NCBI GenBank assembly: GCA_031763025.1 | Contig: JASSKH010000038.1 | Coordinates: 2,831,001 to 2,895,000 of the forward strand | Length of the DNA stretch: 64,000 nucleotides | Reading direction: 5' to 3' | Source: Macrocystis pyrifera | Lineage: Eukaryota; Sar; Phaeophyceae; Laminariales; Laminariaceae | In this document: piece after piece, positions 1-13,400 of the stretch | Position numbering within the stretch: the first letter of the stretch is position 1 | Layout: the number at the start of each line of letters is the position of its first letter | Program-made: the position numbers and the translations under genes | The notes under the pieces: generated by a model | Database searches by the model: none | Told to the model about the DNA's origin: nothing | Seen by the model: only the letters and a program-made list of their open reading frames with translations

Positions 1-1455
1 CTTGCCGCCGGCGTCCTACGGTATCCTCCCAAACATGAAAAAAGCCCATTTTTTGTTGTGTGTTGTTACACATTCGACAGATTGACGTATTTTCAACTGC
101 CGGGTTCTTATTTTTGCGAGTACCGAAACATACGATGAGGATCGCAAAATACAAATAAAGGCGAAAAGTAGAAAGTAATCAACTAACTGCCGTTGTTGGA
201 AAAGACCTACGAGTTTGTATGCAATTTTTTAGTAGTAGTTTTCAGGCTCTACTGCTGCTATAGTATGCGAATGACGACGCTTTGTTGGCCAATGAAAAAC
301 ATTTTGTGGGTTGTTACACATTCGACAGATTGACATGTATTTTAAACTGGCGGGTTATTATATGCGAGTACCGAAACATACGATGACGATCGCAAACAAA
401 TAAAGGCGAAAAGTAGAAAGTAACCCACTGCTGCGGCGGCGTCCTACGGTATCCCCCCAAACCTTAAAAAAAGCCCATTTTTTTACTTTCGTTGCTGTAA
501 AAGACCTGCGATAGTATGCGAATGGAAACGCGAAGTACACCAAAAAAATATTATTTCAGCTCGTGCCACGATACACGATAGACGCTCGATCTCGACAGAG
601 ACTCAGCCCACGGACAACCCGCGCGGTGGCGGGCAAGATCAACTAGTATAGATGACGGGCTCGAAGGAATGAGGTGGATGCATGCTCTAGGGGGCAAGTG
701 CTTGCCGGCGGCGTCCAACGGTATCCTCCCAAAACTGAAAAAAAAAAGTTTTTTTTGCCTTTCGAGACGTTTGTTGTACTGATGTACTGATAGACGAAAT
801 GCATTTTTTTCGCCATTCTGTTATGATACTGCTTGAATACAGCACTTTGCAGTACAGCATGGCAGTACTAGTCGATAATTCTGCTGTGGCGCAAAGAGTA
901 ACCCACTCCTGTTGTACTGTAAAATACCTGCTATAGTATGCGAATGGAAACGCGAAGTACTACACCAAAAAAGTTTTATTTCAGCTGGTGCGACGAGACA
1001 CGATAGACGCTCGATCTCGACAGAGACTCAGCCCACGGGCAACCCGCGCGGTGGCGAGAAATATCAACTAGTATAGATGACGGGCTCGAAGAAATGAGGT
1101 GGATGCATGCTCTAGGGGGCAAGAGCTTGCCGGCAGCGTCCAACGGTATCCTCCCAAACCCGAAAAGAAGCCCATTTTTTGCCATTCGACACGTTTGTTG
1201 TACTACTGTCCTGTACTGACCTGCTCGTGCGACGATAGACGATAGACCTTCGTTGTACAGTAACCGTAAAAAAACCGCTCAATCTCGACAGAGACTCAGC
1301 CCACGGGCAACCAACCCGCTCAGTGGCGGGAAAGATCAACTAGTATAGATGACGGGTTCGAAGAAATGAGGTGGATGCATGCTCTAGGGGGCAAGAGCTT
1401 GCCGGCGGCGTCCTACGGTATCCTCCCAAACCTGCAAAAAAGCCCATTTTATGCC
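1..1455. repeat. Tandem array of a ~160-bp conserved block in ~400-bp units
   Basis: A block containing GACAGAGACTCAGCCCACGG, GATGCATGCTCTAGGGGGCA and CGGCGTCCTACGGTATCCTC recurs in the same orientation at about 595-750, 1017-1180 and 1286-1455. Partial copies lie at 1-55 and 425-480. Copies differ by substitutions and by the spacer between blocks. No reading frame is kept open across copies, so I treat it as non-coding. It would lie in an intron or the 3' flank of the minus-strand helicase gene. Confidence 0.8.
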
Positions 1456-1551
1456 ATTCGAGATGGATGCAGCAGTAGTACTCGTAGCTAATGTTTTTCA
1501 TCTATTTCGTGCACACCAGCGGCCAATGCGTTGCACTGAGCGTGGGATCCA

Positions 1552-1774
1552 AGCGTCTGAGCCAACTCTTACTCTTGTATTCATCGCCACCCTTGCACAA
1601 CAAGACAGCACTACAACAGTAGCAGGCACCTGGTCTGGTGTATAGACGTGTCCCCAACTCGGTATGGGCGTCTGAGCCAACTCTTGTATTCATCGCCACC
1701 CTTGCACAACAAGACGGCACTCCAGCAGTAGCAGGCACCTGGTCTGGTGTATAGACGTCTCCCGAACTCGGTAT
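1552..1774. repeat. Two-copy direct repeat of about 110 bp
   Basis: The segment from GCGTCTGAGCCAACTCTT to AACTCGGTATGGG occurs at 1552-1668 and again at about 1668-1774. The second copy lacks a few bases (CTTACT) and has scattered substitutions. It contains CAGGCACCTGGT, a relative of the palindromic motif that is dispersed across the window. Confidence 0.8.
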
Positions 1775-3084
1775 GGGATATGGGATATGTTGGTTGTATT
1801 GGTTGTACGGTATATGGGAATATGGGATATGGGATATGTTGGTGGTATGGTATATGGGAATACGGGAAAACCACCGTATGTGATATGGTATGTGTTGACG
1901 GTATGGAACGGGAAAAACACAGTATATGGTATGGTACGTTTGCGGTATGGTACCATATGGTACGATGTCGTGGATGTATTATATGGCTAAATTTGCCTGG
2001 TGGTATGGTATGTTTCAGTATATAAGGTCCGGGTCGAAAACGTCGTACGAATATCAGCTGTAACGAGCTTATATATCGGCCATTGAAAAGTGTTCGAAAA
2101 TAGAAGCCTTGCGGACAGACAGACAGAGAGACAGACAGATTTGCAGTTACCAGAACAGAGACGCAGTTCTACAAACTGAGAATACAATGTGCTGCGATCT
2201 CTCCTAGCTCGGAAGTAGTGTAGCAAGATTTTCAGAACCAACTATCAATAAGGTAGTTCTAGGCTCCACACGCAAGCCAGGATTCCTACCTAGTGCAAGG
2301 AGTAAGTACTGCATCAACGCGATTAGGGCCAGGGATGTCCTCTTAATAGCCCCTGCTTCAAAACTCAAAATGCCCCAACCAGCCACTCAAAACTACCACC
2401 CGAAAAAAATAATCCTCGGGCAAAGCCAACGTCGCTACCCACCGTACAAGGGAGTTCGTCTTATCGTATGATTCACACTATGAACAGACAACCCAGCGGA
2501 GGGGTTTAATCAACTTTCCCTCGGCCATGGTGCCGCACTTTCTTCGGTTGGCTTCCAATCTGTTCAGAACAACCTCCATGTATTACAGTTTGTGGCGTGT
2601 TATATCCCTGAAAAGAACGGTACGAAGAGGCTCTCCCACGTCCTACAGTAGTTCGGGTGACGCGATGCACTGCACTGCACTGCATGCACTGGATAGGCTT
2701 GGGTTCTGATGAAAACCACGAAACAGCCGCGCTCGAAACCTTCGCATCGACGCCGACGAAACAGTCCTCACCAAAATATGAAAAGCGGATGTTACGTTAT
2801 ACGGCACGAATGAACACAACACCAAATCGAGAGACCGGAATCGGCACTGCTTGGCAAAAAAGTGAGAAATATGTAAACCCAGCGCACCTCCGAGGTATCG
2901 CAGAAAGCGTTGGCGCATGTGTCCCTGCAGCAGGCTTCGTATAGATTCAGCGTTCAACGAAAGTTATAGTAGTGACAAAAGTGACAGTAGTGATACACAT
3001 CATGTGGAAGCCGGGGAGTAGAGTGCTACAGTAGGTGTCGATGAAAGTGTTAACTTCGAGCGTTGTCCATGGCATCAGCACGAA
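1775..3084. other. Low-complexity then unassigned sequence
   Basis: Positions 1775-2030 are an irregular repeat of GGGATAT, GGTATGG and TATGGTA words. From 2031 to 3084 I see no domain or convincing exon on either strand. Short open frames exist but lack recognisable content or good splice sites. This stretch could hold introns or missing 3' exons of the helicase gene, and I could not find them. Confidence 0.5.
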
Positions 3085-3503
3085 GTGGCGGTCGCTGAGC
3101 AAGAGCCCCGGCGCTATCCGGGAGTGGTGCAGGGCATACATTTACGCTCCGAGGAGGAGCTCACGCACGCAGCGGAGTTGGCGATGAGCTATCGCGGCGA
3201 TGTGAAGTGGGTGAAGAACGGAGATGATGCGGGCACTACCGATGACACGGATGACCACAGCAACCGCCGCTCAACTGTGTTGCTGCAGGGAAAAATGACC
3301 CAATTTTTTACACAAAAGAATAACAACACATTGTTGGTTCGATGGGGGTCGGGCGATGATGATACGCTCGTGTGCTGTGGGCGCCGAGAATCGAGAAGGT
3401 TACCGTGCTCTGCGCAGATGCCGAACCGTACGTGGCAAAACCTTTTGTGGTCATTGGAACCTTTCGCCACAACGCTCAAGTCGCAGTGGTACACTGGTCA
3501 TGA
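3085..3503 (+). CDS. Possible 3' exon(s) of an unidentified plus-strand gene
   Basis: Two adjacent plus-strand stretches read like protein. Positions 3085-3300 encode an acidic, charged segment (HLRSEEELTHAAELAM, then DDAGTTDDTDD). About 3390-3503 in another frame encodes EKVTVLCADAEPY and PFVVIGTFRHNAQVAVVHWS followed by TGA at 3501-3503. No family is recognised, and the frame change would need an intron that I cannot place. If real, the gene is convergent with, or nested in the 3' part of, the helicase gene. It could equally be chance open frame. Confidence 0.2.
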
Positions 3504-3632
3504 AGGCTATCTTGTATAGTTGTCGTATGCTTTTTGCGCACAGCGGTGATGGGACCCAAGACGGGGCACTTTCCGCCTCCAGACGCCCCCCCCCCTCCTC
3601 TGCAGCTGTGAAAAAAAGCACCTCATGCTCAC

Positions 3633-6600
3633 CTTGGTGCGGCCATCGATGCGGATGTACTCGATGTGTCCACTCTTGAGCGCACCTTGCTCGAGTGCGT
3701 CGAGGACGTTTCGGTGGTGAGCGAAAACGAGGAGCTTCCCGCCGGTCATCTTGTCCGACAGAATATCGAACACATGCCTGTTGAAACCAAAGCAGATACA
3801 ACGGTGTTCGTAATTTCGCAAATTCCTACCGGTGTATAGGTCATGAGGTGGACAGCCCCGCCACATTCCGATGTTTTGGACTTGTTTCAACCATGAGCGC
3901 TTGGTGATACGGTCTGATAGTCTTTCCACAGTGGTCTATCTCGTGTACTCGACACTACAAAGAAAAGAAGCGGCCGTGGCGACCGCACATATTCCCCTTG
4001 TACTGTACATACCTGCTATACCATGGTATATTATAGCAGGACGGACGTACCTGATGACACCTGGGATTTTGGCCGTGCCCGTATCGGCAAAAAGTCTCAT
4101 CAGCAGTGACCGCCGTTCCTGTGCCAACTCTGTTCTGGTCATGTCAGCCAAGGATCGGCTACTACCGGAGGCCGAATCCACCCTACTGCCAGGCGCTTCT
4201 CCGTTCACGGATCTGTTTGTCGAAGCTTGAGATGCGTCTTTGGCGACAGTTGCGGGAGGCAAAACAGATAACTTTGTCACCCTTCCTTTTCCCGGAGGCA
4301 CCTAGTCAGAATCAATGATATAAACGGAGTTGCAAGTAAAAGCAGAAGACGGCCTGCTCAATGAAATCAATTTAAGGCAACTTTAAATTGTGTTCAACAA
4401 ACATGCTTTGGAAATGGTTCAAATGTCGACGGTTTTTGATAATTCGAGGATGATTTTGAAGCCGTTTCAGGTGAGGAACAATATTGCATTTGTGGTGGAG
4501 CCGTAAAATGATCGCGACACACCGCTCAACAACAGGTTGCCAGAAAGAAAAGGCAATTCCGTGAATCACCTAACAACAGCGCAATTGCATACAGTAGTGT
4601 TCTTTTGCCGCATGAGTAAGATGGTGATGGTGTGCGGATCGTATCTCCCCAACGGAGGTACTTACGATGCCACAGTTAAAATTACTGAAAATATGAAATC
4701 ATAGAGATGCTCATTGAACCAAACGACAAACTTAACCGAGTCATACGCGTTGAAAAAATTGGGGTCGAAACTGCCCCAGTTTTGGTCATTTTTGGACCGT
4801 TCTGGCCGTTATTTTCACGATTTTGACCGATTTTCGCCGTTTGAACGTAAGGTGCAGGTTATCATCTGGCGCAACAGTCTCCATCAAGTCGCAACTGCAA
4901 TCGATGTAAGAAGAGAACTGAATAAAATGGAAATCTTTCGTTCTTCCCGATTTTCCCGATTTTTGCCGGGGGGGGGGGGGGGGTTGTTTCAGAGCAAAGC
5001 ATCGAACTACGGCCAATTTGGGGGCGGTCGATGTGTTTCAGGCCGTTCGACCACGCATGCAGGGTAACGCACCAACAGAAGAAAGATAAAACGGTTAAAC
5101 TTATAAAACACACAAGATTTCGATAACAATATCGTCTAAGGCATCGTTGAGGGCCCCCGTGTAAACACAACCGACTTTACTTATGGGGCAGAGGAAGTAG
5201 CAGGACATGAGCTGGCGGACAGCCCTGCGGCTACCAAAGATGAAAAATCATTGCCTTCGGCACTCATCGCAGCATGCGATGTCGGGTTCCCCTGCAACAG
5301 CACTGCCAACAAGGGAATGAGTGAAGTGGAACGGGAAAAACAAAACATAAAAATGGGCGGGCCGCTACAGCATCTGTGTGCTGTAGATCAACCGACAACG
5401 CGAGTACGATGGCGATATTTGCGTAGATGATTTTCACGGATACAGGACGCCGGCAGCACCCGCCGGAGGATCAGGTATCTGAAATACGCACCCTGCCGGT
5501 GCTACATACATACGCCGGACGGCCGTCAAGCCGCCTACCAGGTATGACGCATCAGTCTCGCCTTGAACGTTGCCGAGGCGAGGCGACTATCGCAACCGTT
5601 CGGATGTTTGGAGGCTACCATCGACACAGAAGTCTAACAACCCATGCGTAACGAGGATTGGGCGCGAAGGAACGTACCTCCAACTTGCCAGCTGACGATT
5701 CATGTATTTACAGTAATATTTTCAAAATTACCGGATTCCCGAGTATACTCCTGCTGGAGACAACTGCAAATCGACCGCTTACAAAGGCAAGTACAACGCC
5801 AGATTCATCGTGGAACGTTTGGCGCTGTAGTTTAGTTATCGGCTTGACGGACTTGTACCGACTTCGGCGGCCACGACGCTGCTTTGGGATACAGTTGCGA
5901 GTGGCTTGGGACGCCACAAATGGCAACCTTGGGGAGGCGTTACTGCTCGCAGCAGCGGGGTAGAGCTGGGACCTGACGCGGTCTTGGGCCGCACCATGTG
6001 TATCAACCGAAACAACCGAGCATTTGCACATTAGAACCAGGTTTCGACTTCCATTTTGTGACATCTCGTTCAATTCGCCCATAGAGTGGTACTGTACGTT
6101 GAAAAAGAATTAGCACACATATATTTCGAGACGGCGTGTGTCGTTGACTTGCAGCGCAGCGGCACAGGGAGGCCGCAGACTTGGACCTTAGAGTAGCAAC
6201 ATGCAAGACGCCCCTAAGCGGAGGCAGCTTGCTGGTTGTCAGAGTAGTAACTAGCGATGCCGCTGATATTTTTCCGCGGGAAATCTTGTGTGCTGTATCG
6301 CACTCCGTTCCTCAATCCGTTCTTGTAATGCACAATGCACTGCACCGCCACGTACCTTGTGCTGGCGAGCGTTCCCCTTTCCCTTCCGCAGCTCTGTTGG
6401 CGCATTCTGTGGGGTCCTCGAGTGGGCCAATACTTCTGGATCGTAGGCAGCTATGGTCGACTGGAATGTTTCCGTAACGGAAGAGAGAGAAAAAAACAAC
6501 GCACAGGGGATTCGTCAACATGCGATCGAGATAGTAACAAGACGTACACAAAAACATGCACCAGATTCTGTGGTGGCATCGGTCGCTTAGACACAAGGTG

Positions 6601-7421
6601 GCAAATGGACAGGACGCGATGGCTGTCTTTTCCGCGCAAACGGTGGATTTCACATGACACAATTATAGCACTAGCAATGATATCAGCGAAGAAAGACAAA
6701 AAATGATACCTGAGAGGAGGCACTGCTCTGCTGGTCTTGCGGCTTATCGGAATGTTCCTTTGTCAAGCGTCCAAGAAGAGCATCCCTCGTCGCCAGAAGG
6801 CACAGATCTGATACGCAACATAGCAGGTAGTCACCCCATGAGTATCGTTCTCTAAAGAATATCATACCACGACGTTTGAGCTAGTACTCTGTAACTCGTA
6901 GTAGCAGACAAGAAGATGTAGGTACCACAACTCTGTAGTAAGCACACATTCAAGAGTAGCTGCCATAGCACACCGCCCCTGCGGAAATCGAACCCGATCC
7001 CTGCTGACGAAGCCACCGACCTTCGTGCAGCGCCTGTCGAGCCTCGTCGTCTTCCACTCGCACTTCGACTAGCGTGCGCTGCTTTGGCGGAAGATTCTTG
7101 AGGATATTCTTCTTCAAGCGTCGCACCTGCCACCCAGGAACATTGCGGCAGTCGCCAAACAGATGGCAATGAAGGAATATTGAATGATGGACGCGCCACC
7201 GTTCGTCTTATATTGGACGTCGTGCAGTGACCCCCGTGCAACCACGAAGGAGGTGCTTCACGCCAGGCCTTCAACAGAGCAGACCCATGGGAATCATAGT
7301 CGTTTTGCTCACCATCACGGTTGCCCTCAAGAGGGCGTGCAGCTCAGCAATGTGTGATGCACCACTGTAATCCACGCCGAACTTGCTCTTCTTGCCCTTG
7401 CCCTTCTTGCCTGAGCAGTAC
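3633..7421 (-). CDS. Helicase C-lobe entry exons (incomplete)
   Basis: Exon 7313-7421 begins [20 protein letters not shown], with a lysine-rich insertion, and continues [16 protein letters not shown]. Exon 7021-7126 gives [20 protein letters not shown]. Exon 4051-4237 carries a Ser/Asn-rich insertion and then [20 protein letters not shown] and AKIPGVI. Exon 3633-3777 gives [20 protein letters not shown] and then [10 protein letters not shown] before GTGAGC. This corresponds to the family order up to motif IV and the D-G-x-T segment. The following parts (motif V, and the Q-x-x-R-x-x-R motif VI with its arginine finger) are absent from what I can read. The intron between 7021 and 4237 is 2.8 kb. 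Confidence 0.88.
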
Positions 7422-10400
7422 CTGCGTGCCACCATGTATATAGCAGAGATCGGTGCATGCCATCAGCACCATGCGCCATTCGTAAGCATGCACACAGAGC
7501 AGTACCCGATGTCATCGGGGAGGAGGGTAAATGCTATAATACTCCCGATTGCAGTAGCCTCAAGCAACTCCGGCGAGTGCGTTTCGTGCGTGAAAAACGA
7601 TGGCATGAACAGCGCATAGGCCGATATGTGGAGGGAAAAACGCTTCTGACCATATGAACCATATCACATTACTACACGCCAACTAACAGTCCCACCAGAC
7701 ACCTCCCCCACTACCTACCCAAGCTTCTGGTACCTCGCGAATACAGCGCTTATTGGGTCCATTTCAACTAAACAACCCGCATCCACGAAAAAACGTGATA
7801 CCTTTTGCCGAACTCCCGAAATGATGCCCAGGTTGTAGCGCTGAGAAGATTCAGTTGCGTGAATAACTCTGATGGCCGTGAAAGCGCCGGAGTTCCGGAG
7901 AGAAGGATGGCTCGACGTGACTTCGTGGCGATGGGAACTATAGCCTGCAAAAGGAAACAGAAAACGGAATCGAACACAGGTAGGCAAGCGGCGTTCAACT
8001 GCAACCAAAGCACCCTTCAACATCGCATTTGGACTCTACTGTTGTACAAACATGAAATACTGCCGAACCTGTGAACACCTTTCATGCGCAGACTACTCGT
8101 ACAGTTTAGTCAGTCCCCTTGGTTGTACAGCACACCGACTTCAGAGTCGGCACAGACAAACACGAGAGTAGGAGTATCGCACGTGGACCTATTAATAGTG
8201 TATATGCTACACACAACCTTCCTTCAGGCCACGGAAAACGTTTCTACTCGCATATACACAGCAGTTACCTTTGTGCGAGCGGCCCGTTGATTCTTGAGGT
8301 AATGGCACTCGTCACAGATGACCACACCAAAACCAAACTGATCCAGCACCTCCTTCATCCGGTTGACCTATTCATCACATCCAATAAAACATGAAGAGGG
8401 AAAAAGAACGGACGATCGGAGGCCCACACTTGAGAGATACCAAGCACCAGGTGAACATATTTTCGACTATTTACAAAATACAAGACATTCCCATTTTCTC
8501 GCGAATTAACCTATCATCCTATTCGTAAACGAGCGTGGCGTTTAATGTCTATTCGTCATTCTATAGAAAGAACACTACCAGGTACACGACTTAAAGTTGT
8601 AACCGCTGCACATGAGCATGTCAGTCTCCAATCCTTCCGTGTTAATTGGTTGCAGCTGTCTGATAACGGGCACTAACACCCCAGCTCAATATGCAATGAC
8701 GGCATGGCAACATTGCAAAGGTGCAAAGGTACCTACGGCCTGATCCCGAAGGACACTTGTGTGGTAGTTCGACTTCATCAAACTCGATCACTTCCTAAAC
8801 AGCCGGGTTAAACAAAAAATCCGACTCCACATAATATTATACCAGGTATATCGTACGTGAGTAATGAAAAACAAGTGCGACATGCGCAACGGAGAGTGTC
8901 ACCTGCCGTGTCAAGTCGGTACAAGATGCACACGGAAATCCAGCGGGAATTGTCTGAAACCCTCACCAGTTCGTAGGACATGATCACGACCTTAGTCACA
9001 CCGCGGTTGAGGTCCTGCTTGCTCTTACACACTACCATGATCTGCTGCTTTTTCGTGACGCTCTCTTCGTCCAGCCACTTAAGCAGCTCGTGCTCCCAAT
9101 GATAGCGCGCAGAGCTCGGACAGATTATGAGCAACGGCCATTCTGACTCGTAGGCGGCAGCACAGGCAATGGCCTGTACGTAGCGAGTGTGCCGATAGAG
9201 ACAGTTGCGATACAACGGAGGCAACAGCATGCAAACAAACGCTTTGAATGACAGCATAAATATGTGAGAAACGTGAGGTTTGCGAAAACAAACCAAGTAC
9301 GTACTACTGTACATACGTCATCGCGAGAGCATTGCAATCCTTCACGGCACGGAGTCCTTCGCACGCCGTATTGTGCTGCAGAACCCAACAGATCGGAAAC
9401 ACTCGAAAGGGCGTACAATACGCTCCGCAAACAGGTGGGCACCGTTTAGAAACACGGTACACGTAGGAGCTTCACTTATTGATAAGTCACCTGTATGGTC
9501 TTCCCCAGCCCCATTTCGTCGGCGATCATGGCGCGTCCTTCTTTCTTCAGCACGAATTCGACGCCTTGAATCTGAAAAGGGGCAAGGTTTTTTCGAATAC
9601 ACTCCGGCACCTGGCGATCAACATGTATAGCAAGAATGAAGAGAGAAGGAGCCAAGAAGTAGTGCCATTAGTTCAAGTGCTACCGAACGACGCAGAGGGA
9701 GTATACCGATCCACAACGTATCTTGTCGCCAAGACTCCAAGGCGAAGTTGTTTTGTATATTCCGTACTACTGCCGTAATATCACAATATCAAAAACCGCA
9801 CGACTTCGGACCGCGTTGCTACTGTTTCATAATCAGCATAAGGACTACCTGGCACTGGTGTCAATTACTATCAACGTACTACTATACCAGATATCAATTA
9901 TATTTATACTCGTAGGGCCTTCGGTCGAGCAAAGCCTGACCAACGTGGAAGGCAGAGCCCACACCTCGTGGTCCGAGTTGCGGTAGGAAGTACGCGAACC
10001 AAATCAGGGTAGATTGTGCATGCCGCCGACTTTGCATTGAGATTTCGCGTGAAACCCCCACACCAAGCAAGCGCAGTGCAATCAAAACCAAAAGGCATGC
10101 GAAACACGACGCACGAAAGACCCGTCTCACCATCTTCTCGCAGAGTTTAGCAGGGGCTTCGTTGTCGTTTTTGCCCCCTTCGCCTCCCTCGTCTTCTGCG
10201 TCCTGCTCAGGCCCAATAGCCAGAGATGCAGCAGCCAACGCTTGCCGCGGGACAGGCACCACCTGCAAAGCGTATGTATAGGTTACCAACACGTACTGCA
10301 CTTGAAAAAAAAAGCCACACACAAACACACCTGCAAAACTAAAAGTCGTTTGCGAGAAGTTTGTTCTGTCAAACAAGCTGGTAAGTTTACATGAACGACT

Positions 10401-13400
10401 TAATAGCGTGAGCTTGTTTATGGCAGATAAGCAGCATTGGAATCCCGATGTTCTTTTCCCGCGGTAACATAGTCAAAGAAGGGCGCATAACACACAAAAA
10501 GCAACGCTCTCTGAAGCGCTGCCTGTAGCAGGCGGGGTGTGGCTGACTTTGGCAACGTTCAGACATGTCCATTCAAAGCGCGCGCATCATCGGGCCAGGC
10601 CCACGCCGTGATTAAAAGAAAAAAAGCTCGGGCGCTGGCAGCATGCCTCGGCTCGTTTTGCTATTGTAGGGTTTGTGGACGGACTTGTCCAATGTACCCC
10701 CCTCGTACTTGAATCAGTCATGAAGCACAGCAGACACCAACAATGACGTAGAGGCGTAGCAACCGAAGCTTCCCCATAATTAGTACGAGGACGCAATTGC
10801 GGCTTTCCGCGAGAGTAGACCCTCGCATTACTGCACGCGCCTGCACCAGAACACCACACCTGTATGCCTTCCCTACTGAGAAGCCCGGAAAGATCTTCGT
10901 GCATCCCAAGGGGAAACTTCCATCGCCGCTCCTGCACAAACATTAACGTGCACATCAAAGGCATCAAAGTGGAAATACAGGAAGGGTTGGGGACGATGTA
11001 CAAGTCAGCCTATAACACAAAACTACCAGGTATTCCGGTACGCAATCGCATAAAACCCACTGCCGGCCGGAAACACTATCGATAGTTAGGACGCCACGTT
11101 CGCAGACATACAACATACTTCGAAGGAGAATCAGGGGCAAGCAATTCGGTTTCGCAAGAGACCCTACAATATGTCTTGGAGAACACCATGTTGTCAAAAT
11201 CACACATTTTCTATACGCAACTTTCAATATTTTCTACAGGACTGGATTAGGTGTAAAGCAGCATGCCTCCAGACCGGAGCGGGTTAGTAATAGAGTAAGT
11301 CACGGGTATGTTTGCTGCAACCTGCCACCGACCCTAGGTGGGCGACACATTGTGCTGCCTGTGCATGCAACAAAAAACAGTGTAGGAGCGCTCAACACGT
11401 CCACGCACAGAGTGTCAAGCACAAGACTCCGCCGTTTTGTTATCGAGCATATATGGCAACAATGGAACTCCCGGAACGCTGTCGAGGTTTCAGCTTGGAC
11501 CGTGGCAACGGCTTCTGCTCGACGGTACATCGTACGCTCGCGGCATGTGTGCGCGCCCGTACCTTGTGGATCAAGTTTCATGTCACCGTTACCGCATTAA
11601 ATTGGGCTGCGTTATTCTTGTCGAAATCTATACAGCCATGTGATTCAAACGCCAATCAATGCCAGGCATATTTCGCCGGAATGAAGTATGGCGTCCTTCG
11701 GCTTTATTGTTCGCTTGCGTTCTTCACCATCGCCGGCTGAGGGCCTCTCGTCCAACGTCACGAAAGGCTAGCGCCCAATATCACGAAAGGCTAGAATCAC
11801 CAGCATATCCCAAAAACAATGCCCACAGTTGAAAACGTTGGGTTCAACGCCCACAATAGAAAACGTTGGGTTTGTACGAAAAGAAAGGACAACAAACAAT
11901 GTGACACTGCATGAGGTCAGCAGGACTGAAAGGAGGACATTTACTCGTGTGTAGACATAGAATAAAGTGCGTGTATATCCTTGGACGTGCCTTCTCGTCG
12001 TACGTTGCTCCTTCCGTAAGCTTGAAGTACGTGTGTACTTTGGCAGGCGTTGGTTTCCGTATCTGCGGAGCAAAAGGAACCATGAGAAGAGCGAGGGAGG
12101 GGTTAACGATCAAAATATTTCGTACCAGGTATGATGTCACCGCCTATGCTTCGACGTTGGCGATGTACAGAGGGGTTTCCAGAAACGACGTGGCATGCTC
12201 CTCACAGACCACATGGCTGTTCGCAGGAGCCACTGCTGTACAAGGTGCAACGTCCCCTTGCGCTGTCTTCAAATGAACAGAAACACGTCAGAAGCAGCAG
12301 AGCAAATAATGTGTTTGCCCATATGTGCTGCGGCGTAGTACCGTGGGGAACACCGCATGCGTGCACAACAGCCCATCGATACATGTTCGCCACGTACTCC
12401 GACGTCGGGGTGGGTACCTTAGCAGTGAAGAACGAAGTCGATATCAGCGAGAACGTTACAGTCCCTGCGTGTTCCTCGCGTGGCTCGTATCGCGGGCGCT
12501 CCTCGTACCGAGGCCTCTTCGCTCCTGCCTGCCCGATGCTGTAGTCTGGAACCTAACAAAGCAAGTGCGATAAAGAGGTTGGCATCGTCCGTAGAGTACA
12601 GCGTTAACGTCGATACCCCACGACACAAGCTGGATGAGGTGTGCACGTCCTTAGCAAAATGGATACTGTGTGCGAAGGGGGGGGCTGTTCAAGATCAAAA
12701 GCTACGCCAAGGGCCAGGCGTATCCACACATTTTCCTTTTATCTTTCCTTTTGTTTTTTCTATTTGATTCGGTTCTTTGCTTTCTGTTTTTTTGTTTTTT
12801 GTTTGTTTCCTTTTGTTATCTCTAATTTCTATAATGTTCATGTCGTGCCTGTCGTATCCAGAGTCATGACATGACGTTGCGTTGTTTACTCTGCCTACTG
12901 CATAACAATGTAGTATCTCTGTGACGTGGTTTTGCGACCATGGGACTTGCAACTCCCTTGGATTGAAGAATCGGTACGGACTGGTTGTGGTGGATGTCGA
13001 CGGGTAGAAAGAACGGTATAATGTGAAGAACGCACTGTTGGAACTCAAAGGTCAAAGTCGCCAGAGCACAGACGTATCCATTGCTGCAATGTTTATGCTG
13101 GTGTCTTTGTCGCTGACTTCCAAATATAACGAACTATTAACGGTCCTTCCTGATGCTCGCGTGGCGCGGAGACAACAATGGGTCCTGATTTGCGAAATAT
13201 GCCAGGTTTGAGAGCCAGCTGAGAAGGACGAGGAGACAAGACCTACAATGAGGTGCAATATTACTGTGATATAATCGTGAACAATTCTCACCCTTCTGTG
13301 CCCTGTATCCAGGTTGGGCATGTACAGGCCGTGCCCTTGCTGCGAGTAGGGCAACAGTGGCTGTTGATGCGGCCAGTACGGAACCCCGCTCCCTCCTCCT

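Noticed and set aside
9895-10020. Extra helicase exon between 10131 and 9610
   Set aside because: Open frames exist there, but none has matching acceptor, donor and phase. The flanking exons join directly in phase (CEKM to [13 protein letters not shown]).
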